Source of the DNA: Nitrososphaera sp036844865
GTDB taxonomy: Archaea > Thermoproteota > Nitrososphaeria > Nitrososphaerales > Nitrososphaeraceae
Assembly (NCBI GenBank): GCA_036844865.1
Contig: DAIUEZ010000001.1
Span: 1-64,000, forward strand
Length of the DNA: 64,000 nt
Direction of reading: 5' to 3'
The translations under genes and the position numbers were made by a program. Shown in pieces: positions 7,813-16,694 of this stretch. The notes beneath the pieces were generated by a model that saw only the letters and a program-made list of their open reading frames with translations, made no database searches and was not told where the DNA came from. Within the stretch, counting starts at the first letter, position 1, and every line of letters starts with the position of its first letter.

Positions 7813-9318
7813 GTGGTACAGGTCAAAGTCGAGAAGGCCAAGATAGATCAAAAGCAGACTCCTCTTCTAGTGATAGGTGTATTTGAAGGTGAGCTAGACT
7901 TTCCACATTCAAAGGAGTTAGATTCAGCAGTCTTTTCTTCAATCAGAGAAACTCTGGAGAGCAAAGAGTTCCGTGGGACATTTGGCTCCTCAATAGTAAT
8001 TTATACTTTGGACAAGGGGCCAATGAAAAAGATAATGCTGCTTGGTCTTGGCAAGCGGGAAAAATTCACGGATGAAAGTGCGCGGATTTGTGCGGGCAAG
8101 GCAACACGGAAGGCTCAAGAGCTGGGAATAAAGGAATTTTCAATACTACAGTTCTCAAACCTTGATGAAGGGCTTGTTGAGGCCATGACAGAGGGAATCG
8201 CTCTTGCATTATACTCATTTGACAAATACAAGGAGACCAAGGAGCCGGCCACAAAAATTGAAGAGGTCGCAATATTGATCAATTCTGATTCTCTAAGATT
8301 TCAATCGGTTGCTGAGAAGGCAAACCTTGTAGCCGAAGCAGTAAACTTTGCACGCGACATAGGTAACCTACCGCCAAACGACTGCCCACCGGCGCATCTA
8401 GCAAGTATTGCGCTTTCACTAGCGCAAGATTACGGCATGAAGGTACGAATAATGGATCGTTATGAGCTTGAAAACATGGGGATGGGTGGTATTGTGGCAG
8501 TGGGCAAAGGAAGCAATAACCCTCCCAAGCTCATAGTCCTTGAATACGCCGGCGCAAGCGACCCTCGTCAAAGACCATATCTGCTGGTAGGCAAGGCGGT
8601 GACCTTTGACACTGGCGGAATTTCTATAAAACCTGGCGAGAAAATGGATGAAATGAAATTTGATAAATGTGGTGGCTGCACGGTTCTAGCCATTATGCGG
8701 GCAGTTGCTTCGATGAAGTTAGCAGTCAATGTTGTAGGCATTATCCCATCTGCTGAAAATATGCCATCTGCTACTTCGTACAGACCCGGCGATATCATCA
8801 GAATGTACAACGGCAAGTCAGTAGAAGTCCTCAACACAGATGCCGAGGGCCGCATGATTCTTGCCGACGCTCTAGCATATGGAATCGTCACACACAATCC
8901 AAAAGCTGTAATTGATTTAGCTACACTTACTGGTGCTGCTGTAATTGCACTTGGAGCCAATGTGGCCGCAATTGTGGGCAGTAATAAACAGTTGATAGAC
9001 AGGCTGCGCAAGCTATCTGATAAGACCGGGGAGAAGATGTGGGAGCTTCCGCTGTATGATGAATATCACGAGCAGATCAAGAGCACCTATGCAGATATCA
9101 AGAATATTGGAGGCAGGCCTGGTGGAGCGATCACTGCTGCAGCATTTCTATCTAACTTCATCAACGATGTTCCATGGGTGCATATTGATATTGCTGGCAC
9201 TGCCTGGATGCAAGAAGGAACCCATGAGAAAAGTTACAACCATAAAGGAGCTAGCGGCTTTGGAGTAAGAACGCTTGTCAAATTGCTAATGGAAGACGAA
9301 AAGCAGCTGCCCGCATAA
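7813..9318 (+). CDS. pepA: Leucyl (cytosol) aminopeptidase, M17 family
   Basis: At 501 residues this is a typical M17 aminopeptidase, removing N-terminal residues from peptides in the cytosol as a two-metal enzyme, usually hexameric. The N-terminal macro-like domain covers about residues 1-165. The catalytic domain shows the metal and active-site motifs KAVTFDTGGISIKPG near 257-271 and NTDAEGRMILADAL near 340-353, the latter being the family signature. The start is GTG at 7813. A short gap separates it from the next plus-strand gene, so the two may share a transcript. Confidence 0.95.
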   Translation: MVQVKVEKAKIDQKQTPLLVIGVFEGELDFPHSKELDSAVFSSIRETLESKEFRGTFGSSIVIYTLDKGPMKKIMLLGLGKREKFTDESARICAGKATRKAQELGIKEFSILQFSNLDEGLVEAMTEGIALALYSFDKYKETKEPATKIEEVAILINSDSLRFQSVAEKANLVAEAVNFARDIGNLPPNDCPPAHLASIALSLAQDYGMKVRIMDRYELENMGMGGIVAVGKGSNNPPKLIVLEYAGASDPRQRPYLLVGKAVTFDTGGISIKPGEKMDEMKFDKCGGCTVLAIMRAVASMKLAVNVVGIIPSAENMPSATSYRPGDIIRMYNGKSVEVLNTDAEGRMILADALAYGIVTHNPKAVIDLATLTGAAVIALGANVAAIVGSNKQLIDRLRKLSDKTGEKMWELPLYDEYHEQIKSTYADIKNIGGRPGGAITAAAFLSNFINDVPWVHIDIAGTAWMQEGTHEKSYNHKGASGFGVRTLVKLLMEDEKQLPA

Positions 9319-9328
9319 TGGAGAATAT

Positions 9329-9904
9329 ATGCCCCTGTTCCCGCTAAGTGTCCTTGTGCAAGTCCTCGAAGAGCAGGGCTTTAGTTGCAGAATAGGTAAT
9401 ATGGAGCTGGATGTGCATCCTAAGAAAAGACCATACTTTGAGCGATGGCTTTCAAACAGGGACGGCTTTATCCGGCTAATGAGCGGCAGCATAGACTTTG
9501 TCGGCATAGAGGAAGTGATGCGCATGGGGCCCTTCTATGATGTGTACTGCCTTGTAGAAAATGATTTTATTGTAGATACCGACGACAATGCCCACAAGTT
9601 GCTCGATGCCGCACCGTATTACACGCTATCCGACGGCAAGGTAATAAACATGGGTTGGAGCGGTGGCGTGATCGCAAACATGCTAGCAAAAGATGTAGTA
9701 TTGTCAAAGGATTTTGCAAGAAACATAATGAAGGAGGAATTGAAAAGTATAACGATAAAAGCAGCGAACTATTGCTGCATCATAGAAACGCAGACATGGG
9801 AGCCGGCAGGCCTTGCGTCAGCCTTCTCTGCAATAGATCTGATAGGCTATAACGTCAGGCAATTAGTCAAGAGAATACACCTGGGAGACTATGCTGAAAA
9901 GTAG
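9329..9904 (+). CDS. Hypothetical protein, 191 aa
   Basis: The product is not recognised. It is a soluble alpha/beta-looking protein without signal peptide or membrane helix. Notable features are an acidic stretch (DFIVDTDDNAHKLLDAAPYY, about residues 82-101) and a pair of adjacent cysteines (NYCCIIETQ). The ATG at 9329 lies 11 bases after the aminopeptidase stop, so it probably belongs to the same operon. The coding quality (no internal stop, codon use like its neighbours) argues that it is a real gene. It is likely a lineage-specific thaumarchaeal protein. Confidence 0.72.
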   Translation: MPLFPLSVLVQVLEEQGFSCRIGNMELDVHPKKRPYFERWLSNRDGFIRLMSGSIDFVGIEEVMRMGPFYDVYCLVENDFIVDTDDNAHKLLDAAPYYTLSDGKVINMGWSGGVIANMLAKDVVLSKDFARNIMKEELKSITIKAANYCCIIETQTWEPAGLASAFSAIDLIGYNVRQLVKRIHLGDYAEK

Positions 9905-9912
9905 TGGAAGAA

Positions 9913-10030
9913 GATGCCAGCACTGCTGCTTCCCGACCGCTCTCGCAGATCAGTAACACAGCAGCGACAGCAGGTTTGACTTCCGGGTTCGGAATGGGAC
10001 CGGGTCGCACCCTGCCGCTATGACCGGCTT
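9913..10030 (-). rRNA. rrf: 5S ribosomal RNA
   Basis: On the minus strand the sequence shows the 5S pattern: a 5' end of GCCGGTCATAGCGGC, then GGGTGCGACCCGGTCCCATT and CCGAACCCGGAAGTCAAACC, and a 3' end of GTGCTGGCATC. The two ends pair (GCCGGT with GCTGGC) to make the closing helix. The length of about 117 nucleotides is normal. No 16S or 23S gene is adjacent, so this 5S gene is transcribed on its own, as is common in Thaumarchaeota. The ends are accurate to a few bases. Confidence 0.95.
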
Positions 10031-10580
10031 ATCCTAATATTTGCCAAAGGGCTAATTTAACGTTGCTTCAATAGAAACAGAGATCAGAGATTAAAATAGT
10101 CTGTTCCTCAAAACATGAGATGCGAAATATGACAAATGACTTGCTGTCAGCCTTCAATTCATAATTGGGCTAGTTTCTCGACAATTATAATCTAGATTAC
10201 GATAAAGCTGTTTGAGCAAAAGGAAGGAATAGGAAGGACATTTGTTACTCTCCCTAGTGATAGACTCATCATCTATTCTTGTGGTATATACTACATTTTT
10301 GGCAATAGAGGCTCCTCCTATGCGCGTTAGTAGGCAGTATAATTTGGCTAGATAGCGTTTAAGGCGCTATATAATATGGGTGGTACAAAGCATTCGTGAT
10401 AGCAGTAGTAGTGTGGATATCTGCCACGGTTAAGGTTCTTGTTGTCAACAGTTCCTTGACCTATGTAATTGCCTTAGCGAAGAATTACTAAAAAATGTAT
10501 TTGGGAAACTATAACATATGTGCGACTGAGCAATTAAACGTAAGGCTCAAAAGGTAATTGAAGGAAAAATACAGCTAGTA
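10031..10580. other. Intergenic region upstream of 5S rRNA
   Basis: The 550 bases contain no convincing ORF. Near the right half, 10352-10370 forms an imperfect inverted repeat (ATAGCG and CGCTAT arms) overlapping AAGGCGCTATATA at 10361-10373. The same 13-mer occurs in the TBP promoter at 17908-17920. On the minus strand this reads as a TATA-box-like TATATAGCGCC, so a short minus-strand transcript running toward the 5S gene is conceivable but unproven. Confidence 0.4.
10052..10062 (-). promoter_or_regulatory. TATA box of the 5S rRNA gene
   Basis: On the minus strand CGTTAAATTAG is centred about 27 bases upstream of the 5S 5' end at 10029, the usual position of an archaeal box A. The spacing fits direct transcription of 5S rRNA from its own promoter. 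Confidence 0.55.
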
Positions 10581-10733
10581 ATGTTTGGAAAGGCAAAGTG
10601 CAGGCTTTGTGGCGACGAGGTCCGACTTGCATTGAAGCATTTGAGGGACAAGCATGCGGAGATCTATCGTAAAGAACTGGCAAACAAGACAAAAATGTCA
10701 AGCGTTATGAAAAAGTACTTTGCTGACTACTGA
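10581..10733 (+). CDS. Small C2H2 zinc-finger protein, 50 aa
   Basis: An ATG at 10581 opens a 50-residue basic protein beginning MFGKAKCRLCGDEV. It contains C7-x2-C10-x9-H20-x4-H25, a C2H2-type zinc finger in one compact unit, followed by a Lys-rich helix (YRKELANKTKMSSVMKKYF). Single C2H2 fingers of this size are known in archaea and usually bind nucleic acid or protein partners. The regular CxxC/HxxxxH spacing and normal codon use support a real gene. It precedes ABCE1 on the same strand with a 142-base gap. Its target is unknown. Confidence 0.72.
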   Translation: MFGKAKCRLCGDEVRLALKHLRDKHAEIYRKELANKTKMSSVMKKYFADY

Positions 10734-10875
10734 AGCCTTGGAAGATTCAGAAAAGGGTAAAGCATATAAGAGAAACATCCGGCAAATTATACGTCCTTGT
10801 AAGCCTAAAAACTTTGAATGTTATAGTGATTAAAACGGTATGTATATAATGCATTATTACAAAAATTACATGTAA

Positions 10876-12687
10876 TTGGGCAATTCTGAAGCAGAAAGTA
10901 CTCATCGGGTTGCGGTACTTGACGATGAGTTATGCCAGCCAAAAAAATGTGGCTTGGAATGCATTGTCTACTGTCCAGTAAACAAGACTGGTGGAGAGTG
11001 TATTATCCAGCGCCCTGGTGACGGCAAAGCTGTAATAGCCGAGGATCTGTGCACCGGATGTGGTATTTGTATCAGGAAGTGTCCTTTTGACGCCATAGTA
11101 ATTGTCAACCTTGCAAAAGAGCTCTCTGAAGACAAGATCCATCAGTATGGCATTAATTCATTTAGATTTTATCGTCTGCCAACTCCCAAGAAAGGTGCAG
11201 TTGTTGGCTTGGTTGGAAGAAATGGCATGGGCAAGTCTACAATTGTCAACATTTTGTCGGGAAATATGAAGCCCAATCTTGGGAAGTATGATCAAGAAAT
11301 TTCGTGGGATGAGATTCTGAAATATTATCAAGGCACTGAAATGAAGTCCCACTTTGAAAAAATAGCAAATGGTAAGATGCGCGCTTCGATCAAACCACAG
11401 CTTGTATACCTCATACCAAAGGCATTCAAAGGGACACCAAAGGAACTGTTGAAGAGATATGACGAGCGCAAAATGACTGACAAGCTAATACCACAACTTG
11501 GCCTGCAACACATTTTAGATCGCGACATTGCACAGCTGAGCGGTGGCGAGCTTCAAAGACTTGCAGTGGCTATAGCTGCTGCAAAGGATGCTGAATATTA
11601 TTTCTTTGACGAGCCATCCTCGTACAACGATGTCTACCAACGGCTTGCAGTTGCCAAAGTAATAAGAGAACTGGCAGAGGAGGGAAAGAACGTGATGGTT
11701 GTAGAGCACGATATGACGCTTCTTGATTACCTGTCAGACTATGTCCATATTATTTACGGCGAGCCTGGAGCATATGGTATCGTTTCTGGTATGCAAAGTA
11801 CAAAAGTCGGCATCAACAACTTCCTTGAAGGCTTTTTGCCTAATGAAAATGTGCGCTTCCGCGAAAAAGCATTCAGATTTGACATTACTTCTTCAAACGA
11901 AGACATCCTTCTAGATATTTCTGTTGCCAGCTATGGTAACTTGACCAAATCATTTCCATCATTTAAACTCAATGTGGCAGCTGGTGCCATGAGAAAGGGT
12001 GAAATAATCGGAATCATTGGTGCCAATGCGCTTGGCAAGACTACTTTTATGCGTATGCTGGCAGGCGTAGAAAAGCCTGATTCGGGCAAGATAGATGTAG
12101 GTGCCACGATATCCTACAAGCCGCAGTACCTAAATCAAGAGTATGATGGTGACGTACGGTCTCTGATGTATATGGCACATCTGAACCCAATTGAAGGATC
12201 ATCTGTAGAACAGCAGATCATTATTCCAATGGGTGTAAACAAACTCTATGAAAAGAATGTCAAGAATCTGAGCGGTGGCGAGCTTCAGAAGGTCGCAGTA
12301 GTAGCATCTCTCTTGCGCCAAGCAGATATTTACGCGCTAGATGAGCCGTCTGCATTTCTTGATGCAGAAGACAGGATAGCAGTAGCTAAGTTCCTCCAAC
12401 GCTTTGTAAGGGCTCAGGGTAAGTCAGCAATTATTATTGACCATGATATACAGCTGATTGATCTGGTGGCCGATAGTTTAGTAATATTTGAAGGGCAGCC
12501 CGGCCTTGAAGGCTCTGCCACTACACCAATTAAAAAAGAGGAAGGTATGAACCGCTTTCTCAAAGCACTTTCAATTACATATAGGCGTGACGAAACAACG
12601 GGCAGGCCGCGTGTCAACAAAGAGGGCAGCAGGCTCGACCGCGAACAGAAGGAATCCGGCAACTATTACTATTTGAAGATTCAGTAA
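10876..12687 (+). CDS. abce1: ABCE1/Rli1 ribosome recycling ATPase
   Basis: The 603-residue protein has an N-terminal double ferredoxin-like domain with two clusters of cysteines (C-x4-C-x3-C-x3-C around residues 16-30 and CTGCGICIRKCP near 59-70), then two ABC ATPase domains. Walker A motifs are GRNGMGKST and GANALGKTT, and signature motifs are LSGGELQRL and LSGGELQKV. This is the universal archaeal and eukaryotic factor that splits ribosomes after termination. It starts with TTG at 10876; an ATG just upstream (10870) runs straight into a stop. The trm5-type gene begins immediately after its stop, implying one operon. Confidence 0.95.
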   Translation: MGNSEAESTHRVAVLDDELCQPKKCGLECIVYCPVNKTGGECIIQRPGDGKAVIAEDLCTGCGICIRKCPFDAIVIVNLAKELSEDKIHQYGINSFRFYRLPTPKKGAVVGLVGRNGMGKSTIVNILSGNMKPNLGKYDQEISWDEILKYYQGTEMKSHFEKIANGKMRASIKPQLVYLIPKAFKGTPKELLKRYDERKMTDKLIPQLGLQHILDRDIAQLSGGELQRLAVAIAAAKDAEYYFFDEPSSYNDVYQRLAVAKVIRELAEEGKNVMVVEHDMTLLDYLSDYVHIIYGEPGAYGIVSGMQSTKVGINNFLEGFLPNENVRFREKAFRFDITSSNEDILLDISVASYGNLTKSFPSFKLNVAAGAMRKGEIIGIIGANALGKTTFMRMLAGVEKPDSGKIDVGATISYKPQYLNQEYDGDVRSLMYMAHLNPIEGSSVEQQIIIPMGVNKLYEKNVKNLSGGELQKVAVVASLLRQADIYALDEPSAFLDAEDRIAVAKFLQRFVRAQGKSAIIIDHDIQLIDLVADSLVIFEGQPGLEGSATTPIKKEEGMNRFLKALSITYRRDETTGRPRVNKEGSRLDREQKESGNYYYLKIQ

Positions 12688-13560
12688 ATGCCACACATGC
12701 TGAAGAGCGTGCTATCAAATATTCTGTCGCCTAGCGAAGTTTCGCATGTATATTCGGCGTTTGACCAGATAGGTGATATCGTAATCATCAAGATACCTGA
12801 CAGCCTGTTATCAAAAAAGAAGCTTATAGCTGAGATAATCCTTGCTCATGTTAAAACCGCCAAGGTGGTTTTTGCTCAGGTCTCGCCAGTGAAAGGCGAT
12901 TATCGCGTCCGCAACCTGGAGTTTGTTGCAGGCGAGAACAGAACAACCACTGAGTACAAGGAGCATGGCTGTAGATTTAGAGTAGATGTCGCCAAAACAT
13001 ATTTTTCACCTCGGCTCTCAACTGAGAGGCTCAGGATCGCAAATATGGTAGGCGAAGATGAAACCATAGTCAATATGTTCGCAGGAGTAGGCACATATTC
13101 AATTCTGATGGCAAGAATGAACAAGACATGTAAGGTATATAGCATCGATTCTAATGCTGTTGCTGCAGAATTGTGCGAAGCAAATGCTAAGTTGAACAAA
13201 GTACAGGACAGGGTTATTTCAATTCATGGCGATGCTAGTAAGGTAATCAAAGATGAACTTGCAGGTCAGGCCAACAGAGTGCTTATGCCTCTTCCTGAGA
13301 GAGCTAAAGAGTTTGTTGATTCTGCAGTGCTTGCACTCAAGAAAAAAGGTATTGTGCATTATTTTGTTCACATCAGGGCCGATAACAAAAAGAGAAGCCA
13401 GGAGCTGGGATTACAGGATGCGCATAACGCTTTTGTAAAATATAACCATATTGTGCAGCAGGTTAGAGCGGTAAGGGGAATAGGCCCACGGATATACCAG
13501 ATAGTGGCTGATGTTTCAGTGAAAACTAGCCCGGCTTTTCCCCTTCACTTGGCGCAGTAA
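12688..13560 (+). CDS. trm5: tRNA (guanine37-N1)-methyltransferase, Trm5 family
   Basis: The 290-residue class I methyltransferase matches the Trm5/TYW2 family. A beta-rich N-terminal part (VVFAQVSPVKGDYRVRNLEFVAGEN) precedes the KTYFSPRLSTER motif near residue 110, then the SAM-binding loop NMFAGVGTYSI near 129-139 and the NMP/DMP-like position at RVLMPLPER. Trm5 makes m1G37 in tRNA and prevents frameshifting; TYW2-like homologues act in wyosine synthesis, and the sequence alone does not fully separate them. The ATG directly follows the ABCE1 stop. Its 3' end overlaps the convergent small membrane protein gene by 35 bases. Confidence 0.87.
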   Translation: MPHMLKSVLSNILSPSEVSHVYSAFDQIGDIVIIKIPDSLLSKKKLIAEIILAHVKTAKVVFAQVSPVKGDYRVRNLEFVAGENRTTTEYKEHGCRFRVDVAKTYFSPRLSTERLRIANMVGEDETIVNMFAGVGTYSILMARMNKTCKVYSIDSNAVAAELCEANAKLNKVQDRVISIHGDASKVIKDELAGQANRVLMPLPERAKEFVDSAVLALKKKGIVHYFVHIRADNKKRSQELGLQDAHNAFVKYNHIVQQVRAVRGIGPRIYQIVADVSVKTSPAFPLHLAQ

Positions 13561-13747
13561 GCATAGTATATCCTATCCACCCAAGCACCGCCAGAAGGAT
13601 TGTTACTGCAGCTAATGCGGTAAACTGTAGTATCAACATACTCCATTCTGTTCCTAGTAGAAAATATGCGTAAGCGATAAGCACTGCAATAGATGCAAAA
13701 AGAAGGACAGCACCAGTTCCTTTGCTTCCCTTCCTTTTAACATTCAT
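13526..13747 (-). CDS. Small two-helix membrane protein
   Basis: The 73-residue protein has a basic start (MNVKRKGSKGTG) and two membrane helices at about residues 12-31 and 36-62, then a short charged tail. No family is recognised. Its last 35 bases overlap the 3' end of trm5 in antisense. It lies directly downstream of the rimI-like gene on the same strand with a 35-base gap, so the two probably form one transcript. Membrane topology with a positive N-terminus suggests both ends are cytoplasmic. Confidence 0.62.
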   Translation of the reverse strand: MNVKRKGSKGTGAVLLFASIAVLIAYAYFLLGTEWSMLILQFTALAAVTILLAVLGWIGYTMLTAPSEGEKPG

Positions 13748-13782
13748 AGCGGAGAGGCATTTGCAGCATCTTAATAATCTTT

Positions 13783-14280
13783 TTAGCTTAGCTCTAGCGC
13801 CATAAGGTAGGCATCCTCGCCGTCCCTATAATAAGATCGCAACCTAGATTTTATCTCAAAACGCAATTTCTGATACATCTTGATTGCGCTTGTATTGCTG
13901 ACTCTTACCTCTAGGTATATCTCGTCAGCTTTTCTATGCATTACGCCGTTAATTCCTTCAACCATCAGTGCCGTGCCAATGCTCTTGCCTCTATGCTCTT
14001 CTAACACCGCAACAGAAACAACGTGACCCTTCTTAACAAAGCCTAGTTTTCTAAAATTTGAAAACCCAAACTCGATCTTGCACATGATGTAGCCGACTAT
14101 TTTGTTGTTCAGCTCTGCAAGGATGAATGCCTCTGGAAGCTCTCGTAGAATAGATTCAAAAAAGTAGTCTGAGTAGTGCTCTGGAAGAGCGGTCATGTTA
14201 ATATCTATTACTGCTTGGAGATCGCTTGCTTCGCAGCGGCGTATAACATAGTCGCCTACTTTTCGCAGAGCTGTTTGCAA
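13783..14280 (-). CDS. rimI: GNAT N-acetyltransferase, RimI/Ard1-like
   Basis: At 165 residues this is a single GNAT domain. The acetyl-CoA-binding motif is HRGKSIGTALM near residues 94-104, preceded by the beta strand VVSVAVLEE. The C-terminal NTSAIKMYQKLRFE matches the N-terminal-acetyltransferase group that includes archaeal Ard1 and RimI, which acetylate protein N-termini. The N-terminal YVIRRCEASDLQAVIDIN is also typical. It is divergent from the site-2 protease gene and upstream of a small membrane protein gene. Confidence 0.85.
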   Translation of the reverse strand: MQTALRKVGDYVIRRCEASDLQAVIDINMTALPEHYSDYFFESILRELPEAFILAELNNKIVGYIMCKIEFGFSNFRKLGFVKKGHVVSVAVLEEHRGKSIGTALMVEGINGVMHRKADEIYLEVRVSNTSAIKMYQKLRFEIKSRLRSYYRDGEDAYLMALELS

Positions 14281-14377
14281 AGTAACAACTACAACAACAA
14301 AAACACACTATTTAACCTTACATGTCCTATGAAAGATAATAATATTTTAATTGGATTAAACCCAAAAGAAATCTTCA

Positions 14378-15538
14378 ATGACTACTACTTTCCTAAACAG
14401 CGATTATTCTCGTGTAATTCCAATAGTTTCATCGTTCTTTACGTTAAAAGATACACAGGCGAATATCAGGGAAGACTACATTGAATTTTTGGTAGCCGAT
14501 ACTGATATCAGAGATAAGTTTCCGATCTTGCTCAAAGAATTAAGCAAGATTGGCATGGCCGCTAGTGCCAGAAAGCAGAAATATTTTTCAAGACTAATGC
14601 CTGCCTTGTCGTCTGCAATAAGGCTTCAGATAGCGGATGGCATAGTTATCGCGGTATTTAGGATTCAAAAACAAAAGATTAGAGTCAAAAGAAAACTGCC
14701 TTTGCATCTCATATTCTTTGCAATTGCCGTCACCTTTGTATTCTATGATGGCTTCATGCGCTCAAACACTATATTCGCAAAGACCTATGTGAGCGATCCT
14801 GTCCTGCTTGCAGGAGCTTACACTATGTCGCTCATGGGTATACTGGGTATACATGAGCTTGGGCATATGATAGTTCTCAAGCATTATAATATTAAGGCAT
14901 CATGGCCATATTTTATACCCGGCGTTCCCGGCTTTATACCTACATTTGGTGCATTGATAACTCAACAGAGTAATATGCCCAACAGAAATGTCATGTTTGA
15001 TGTAGGCATTGCTGGACCGGTTGCAGGGTTAATAATAACGATAATTGTATCGATCTATGGCTCTTCTATATCTACCCTGATACCTCTAGACGAGTATCAG
15101 ACGTTATCTGCAGAAAACCGGCTATTTTCATTCGATACTGGCCTGCTCATGATTGCTACCCTCCATATGACCGACAAGGTCGTAGAAAATATGGTTTTAG
15201 TAATGTCGCCTCTCCTTTTTGCTGCCTGGATAGGATTTGCACTTACCTCCATTAACCTCGTCCCTGCTTGGCAGCTTGATGGTGGGCACCTTGCTCGAGC
15301 TATGTTTGGAGAGCGGTGGCACAGAATTATCACCTATGCGGGCATAGGAACACTCTTCCTGATGGGATTTTGGCCTATGGCAATACTAGTCCTGATACTT
15401 AGTCGGAGGATACCTAGTAATACTCCCCTAGATGATGTCACACCCCTCTCTCAAAGGCGCAAGATACTCTTTTTCATAACCCTTGGCATTGCCATAGTGA
15501 CTGCGCCCATCCCAAACTCTATCTTTCCTTGGACTTGA
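14378..15538 (+). CDS. Site-2 protease-like membrane metallopeptidase, M50 family
   Basis: The 386-residue protein has several transmembrane helices. The zinc site HELGH (H159-E-L-G-H163) sits in a hydrophobic segment, and the distal ligand motif LDGGH lies near residue 300. Both are diagnostic for intramembrane S2P peptidases, which cut membrane-bound regulators. A soluble N-terminal portion of about 110 residues precedes the membrane part. The start is ATG 14378, divergent from the acetyltransferase. The 3' end overlaps the convergent LarA-like gene by 20 bases. The substrate is unknown, since no anti-sigma or membrane-tethered regulator lies nearby. Confidence 0.88.
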   Translation: MTTTFLNSDYSRVIPIVSSFFTLKDTQANIREDYIEFLVADTDIRDKFPILLKELSKIGMAASARKQKYFSRLMPALSSAIRLQIADGIVIAVFRIQKQKIRVKRKLPLHLIFFAIAVTFVFYDGFMRSNTIFAKTYVSDPVLLAGAYTMSLMGILGIHELGHMIVLKHYNIKASWPYFIPGVPGFIPTFGALITQQSNMPNRNVMFDVGIAGPVAGLIITIIVSIYGSSISTLIPLDEYQTLSAENRLFSFDTGLLMIATLHMTDKVVENMVLVMSPLLFAAWIGFALTSINLVPAWQLDGGHLARAMFGERWHRIITYAGIGTLFLMGFWPMAILVLILSRRIPSNTPLDDVTPLSQRRKILFFITLGIAIVTAPIPNSIFPWT

Positions 15539-16640
15539 GCAAGGTTATGTCTGCATTTGATAAGATGAGTGTTCTGAAGTTCTTACCATATTTTTCTTGC
15601 AACTTTTGTAAGATGTCTTTTGTGCCAGAGTAAGTGGTAAAACCAAGTTTCGTCTTGGCGTAATAATGAGGAAGAGTAGAGGCAAGTCCGATCTCATAAT
15701 TCAGCCGCAGCTGTTCCATGAATAGCAAATGTTCAAGACCATCAATGTAGGGGCTTAGATGCAGCTGCTCTGGCTTGAGCCGGCCCTCTATGAACATTTG
15801 AAGCGCTCCACCCCCAACTCCTTGGCGGGTTTCTGCAAGAAGTATTGCCGTACCCCCCTCCTTGACGATATGGATAGAGTTCCAAAGTGAGTTTAGCGCG
15901 CTGGCAAGCGTCGAATGTGTGCTGGCTTCATCGCTTGCACTTATTATGGCACATTTGACCGGCTCAGCCTCAACGGTCGAGATTGACTGAAGCTGTGCAA
16001 TCGCCTTATCAAAGGCTTCTTTGATGCTTCCGATATGGATTCCCATCACATTGTCAGTGTTAGCCACCAGTTCAATAGATGTCGCTGGCGTGCTTTCAAT
16101 TGCAGAAGTGGCGATCTTGAGGGGATCTCCTTCAACCCCTGGTGCCGGCCTGTTGTCCTTTCTTGCCTTGAACGCCTCTGCCATATAGTCCGCAAGTAAG
16201 TTACGCACTAAAGTAGTCGGCGCACCTGCGAATCCAAACAGCGGATCGTATGCAACACTTGAAAAAATGATGGTGCTGTGAAACTTGGCCATTCGCTCCT
16301 TCAGTGACTGGTAGTTGATGCGATTGATTGAAATCGTTTCGATCTCCGTCAAGTTGTGGCGCAGGGTGCTTTCGATGTTGTGCGGAACATCGATTGTAAA
16401 TGTGAACCCCTTTGTATGGGCTTCTTCTGCAAGCATCATCATAATCTTGGCTGCAGCCTTTGAGCCAGACAGTCCTAGAAAGAGCATTTTATCGGTTAGG
16501 GGCACATCAGATGTTACTGCTGTCTTTAGTTCTTGTTCCTGTAGCGCCTGAAATGTCGAAGAGATCTGGTTTGCCAAGTTTTCAAACTTGATCTCAAGCA
16601 CCACATCAGTAGTTCCGTATCTTAGCCAAATCTCCGGCAT
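15519..16640 (-). CDS. LarA-like (DUF2088) protein
   Basis: The 373-residue sequence follows the nickel-dependent lactate racemase (LarA) fold family. It has an N-terminal IWLRYGTTDVVLEI, a central IFSSVAYDPLFGFAGAPTTL aligning with the LarA FAGFSGG region, and a C-terminal VKEGGTAILLAETRQGVGGGAL. The usual N-terminal DDHTRP-type motif is absent (LGLSGSKAA stands there), and the pair of catalytic histidines is not obvious. It is therefore a divergent paralogue that may not be a racemase. It is divergent from pyrE and convergent with the S2P gene. This is a family-level call only. Confidence 0.55.
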   Translation of the reverse strand: MPEIWLRYGTTDVVLEIKFENLANQISSTFQALQEQELKTAVTSDVPLTDKMLFLGLSGSKAAAKIMMMLAEEAHTKGFTFTIDVPHNIESTLRHNLTEIETISINRINYQSLKERMAKFHSTIIFSSVAYDPLFGFAGAPTTLVRNLLADYMAEAFKARKDNRPAPGVEGDPLKIATSAIESTPATSIELVANTDNVMGIHIGSIKEAFDKAIAQLQSISTVEAEPVKCAIISASDEASTHSTLASALNSLWNSIHIVKEGGTAILLAETRQGVGGGALQMFIEGRLKPEQLHLSPYIDGLEHLLFMEQLRLNYEIGLASTLPHYYAKTKLGFTTYSGTKDILQKLQEKYGKNFRTLILSNADITLLKSKER

Positions 16641-16694
16641 GGAGTCTCTGTAAGTTATGAAGGGTTAAAATAAATCCTTTTTTACATGTAGAAT

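Noticed and set aside
10240..10290. C-box-like ATGATGA on the minus strand, possible C/D guide RNA
   Set aside because: No D box (CUGA) at a suitable distance; the same was true near 54830 on the plus strand.
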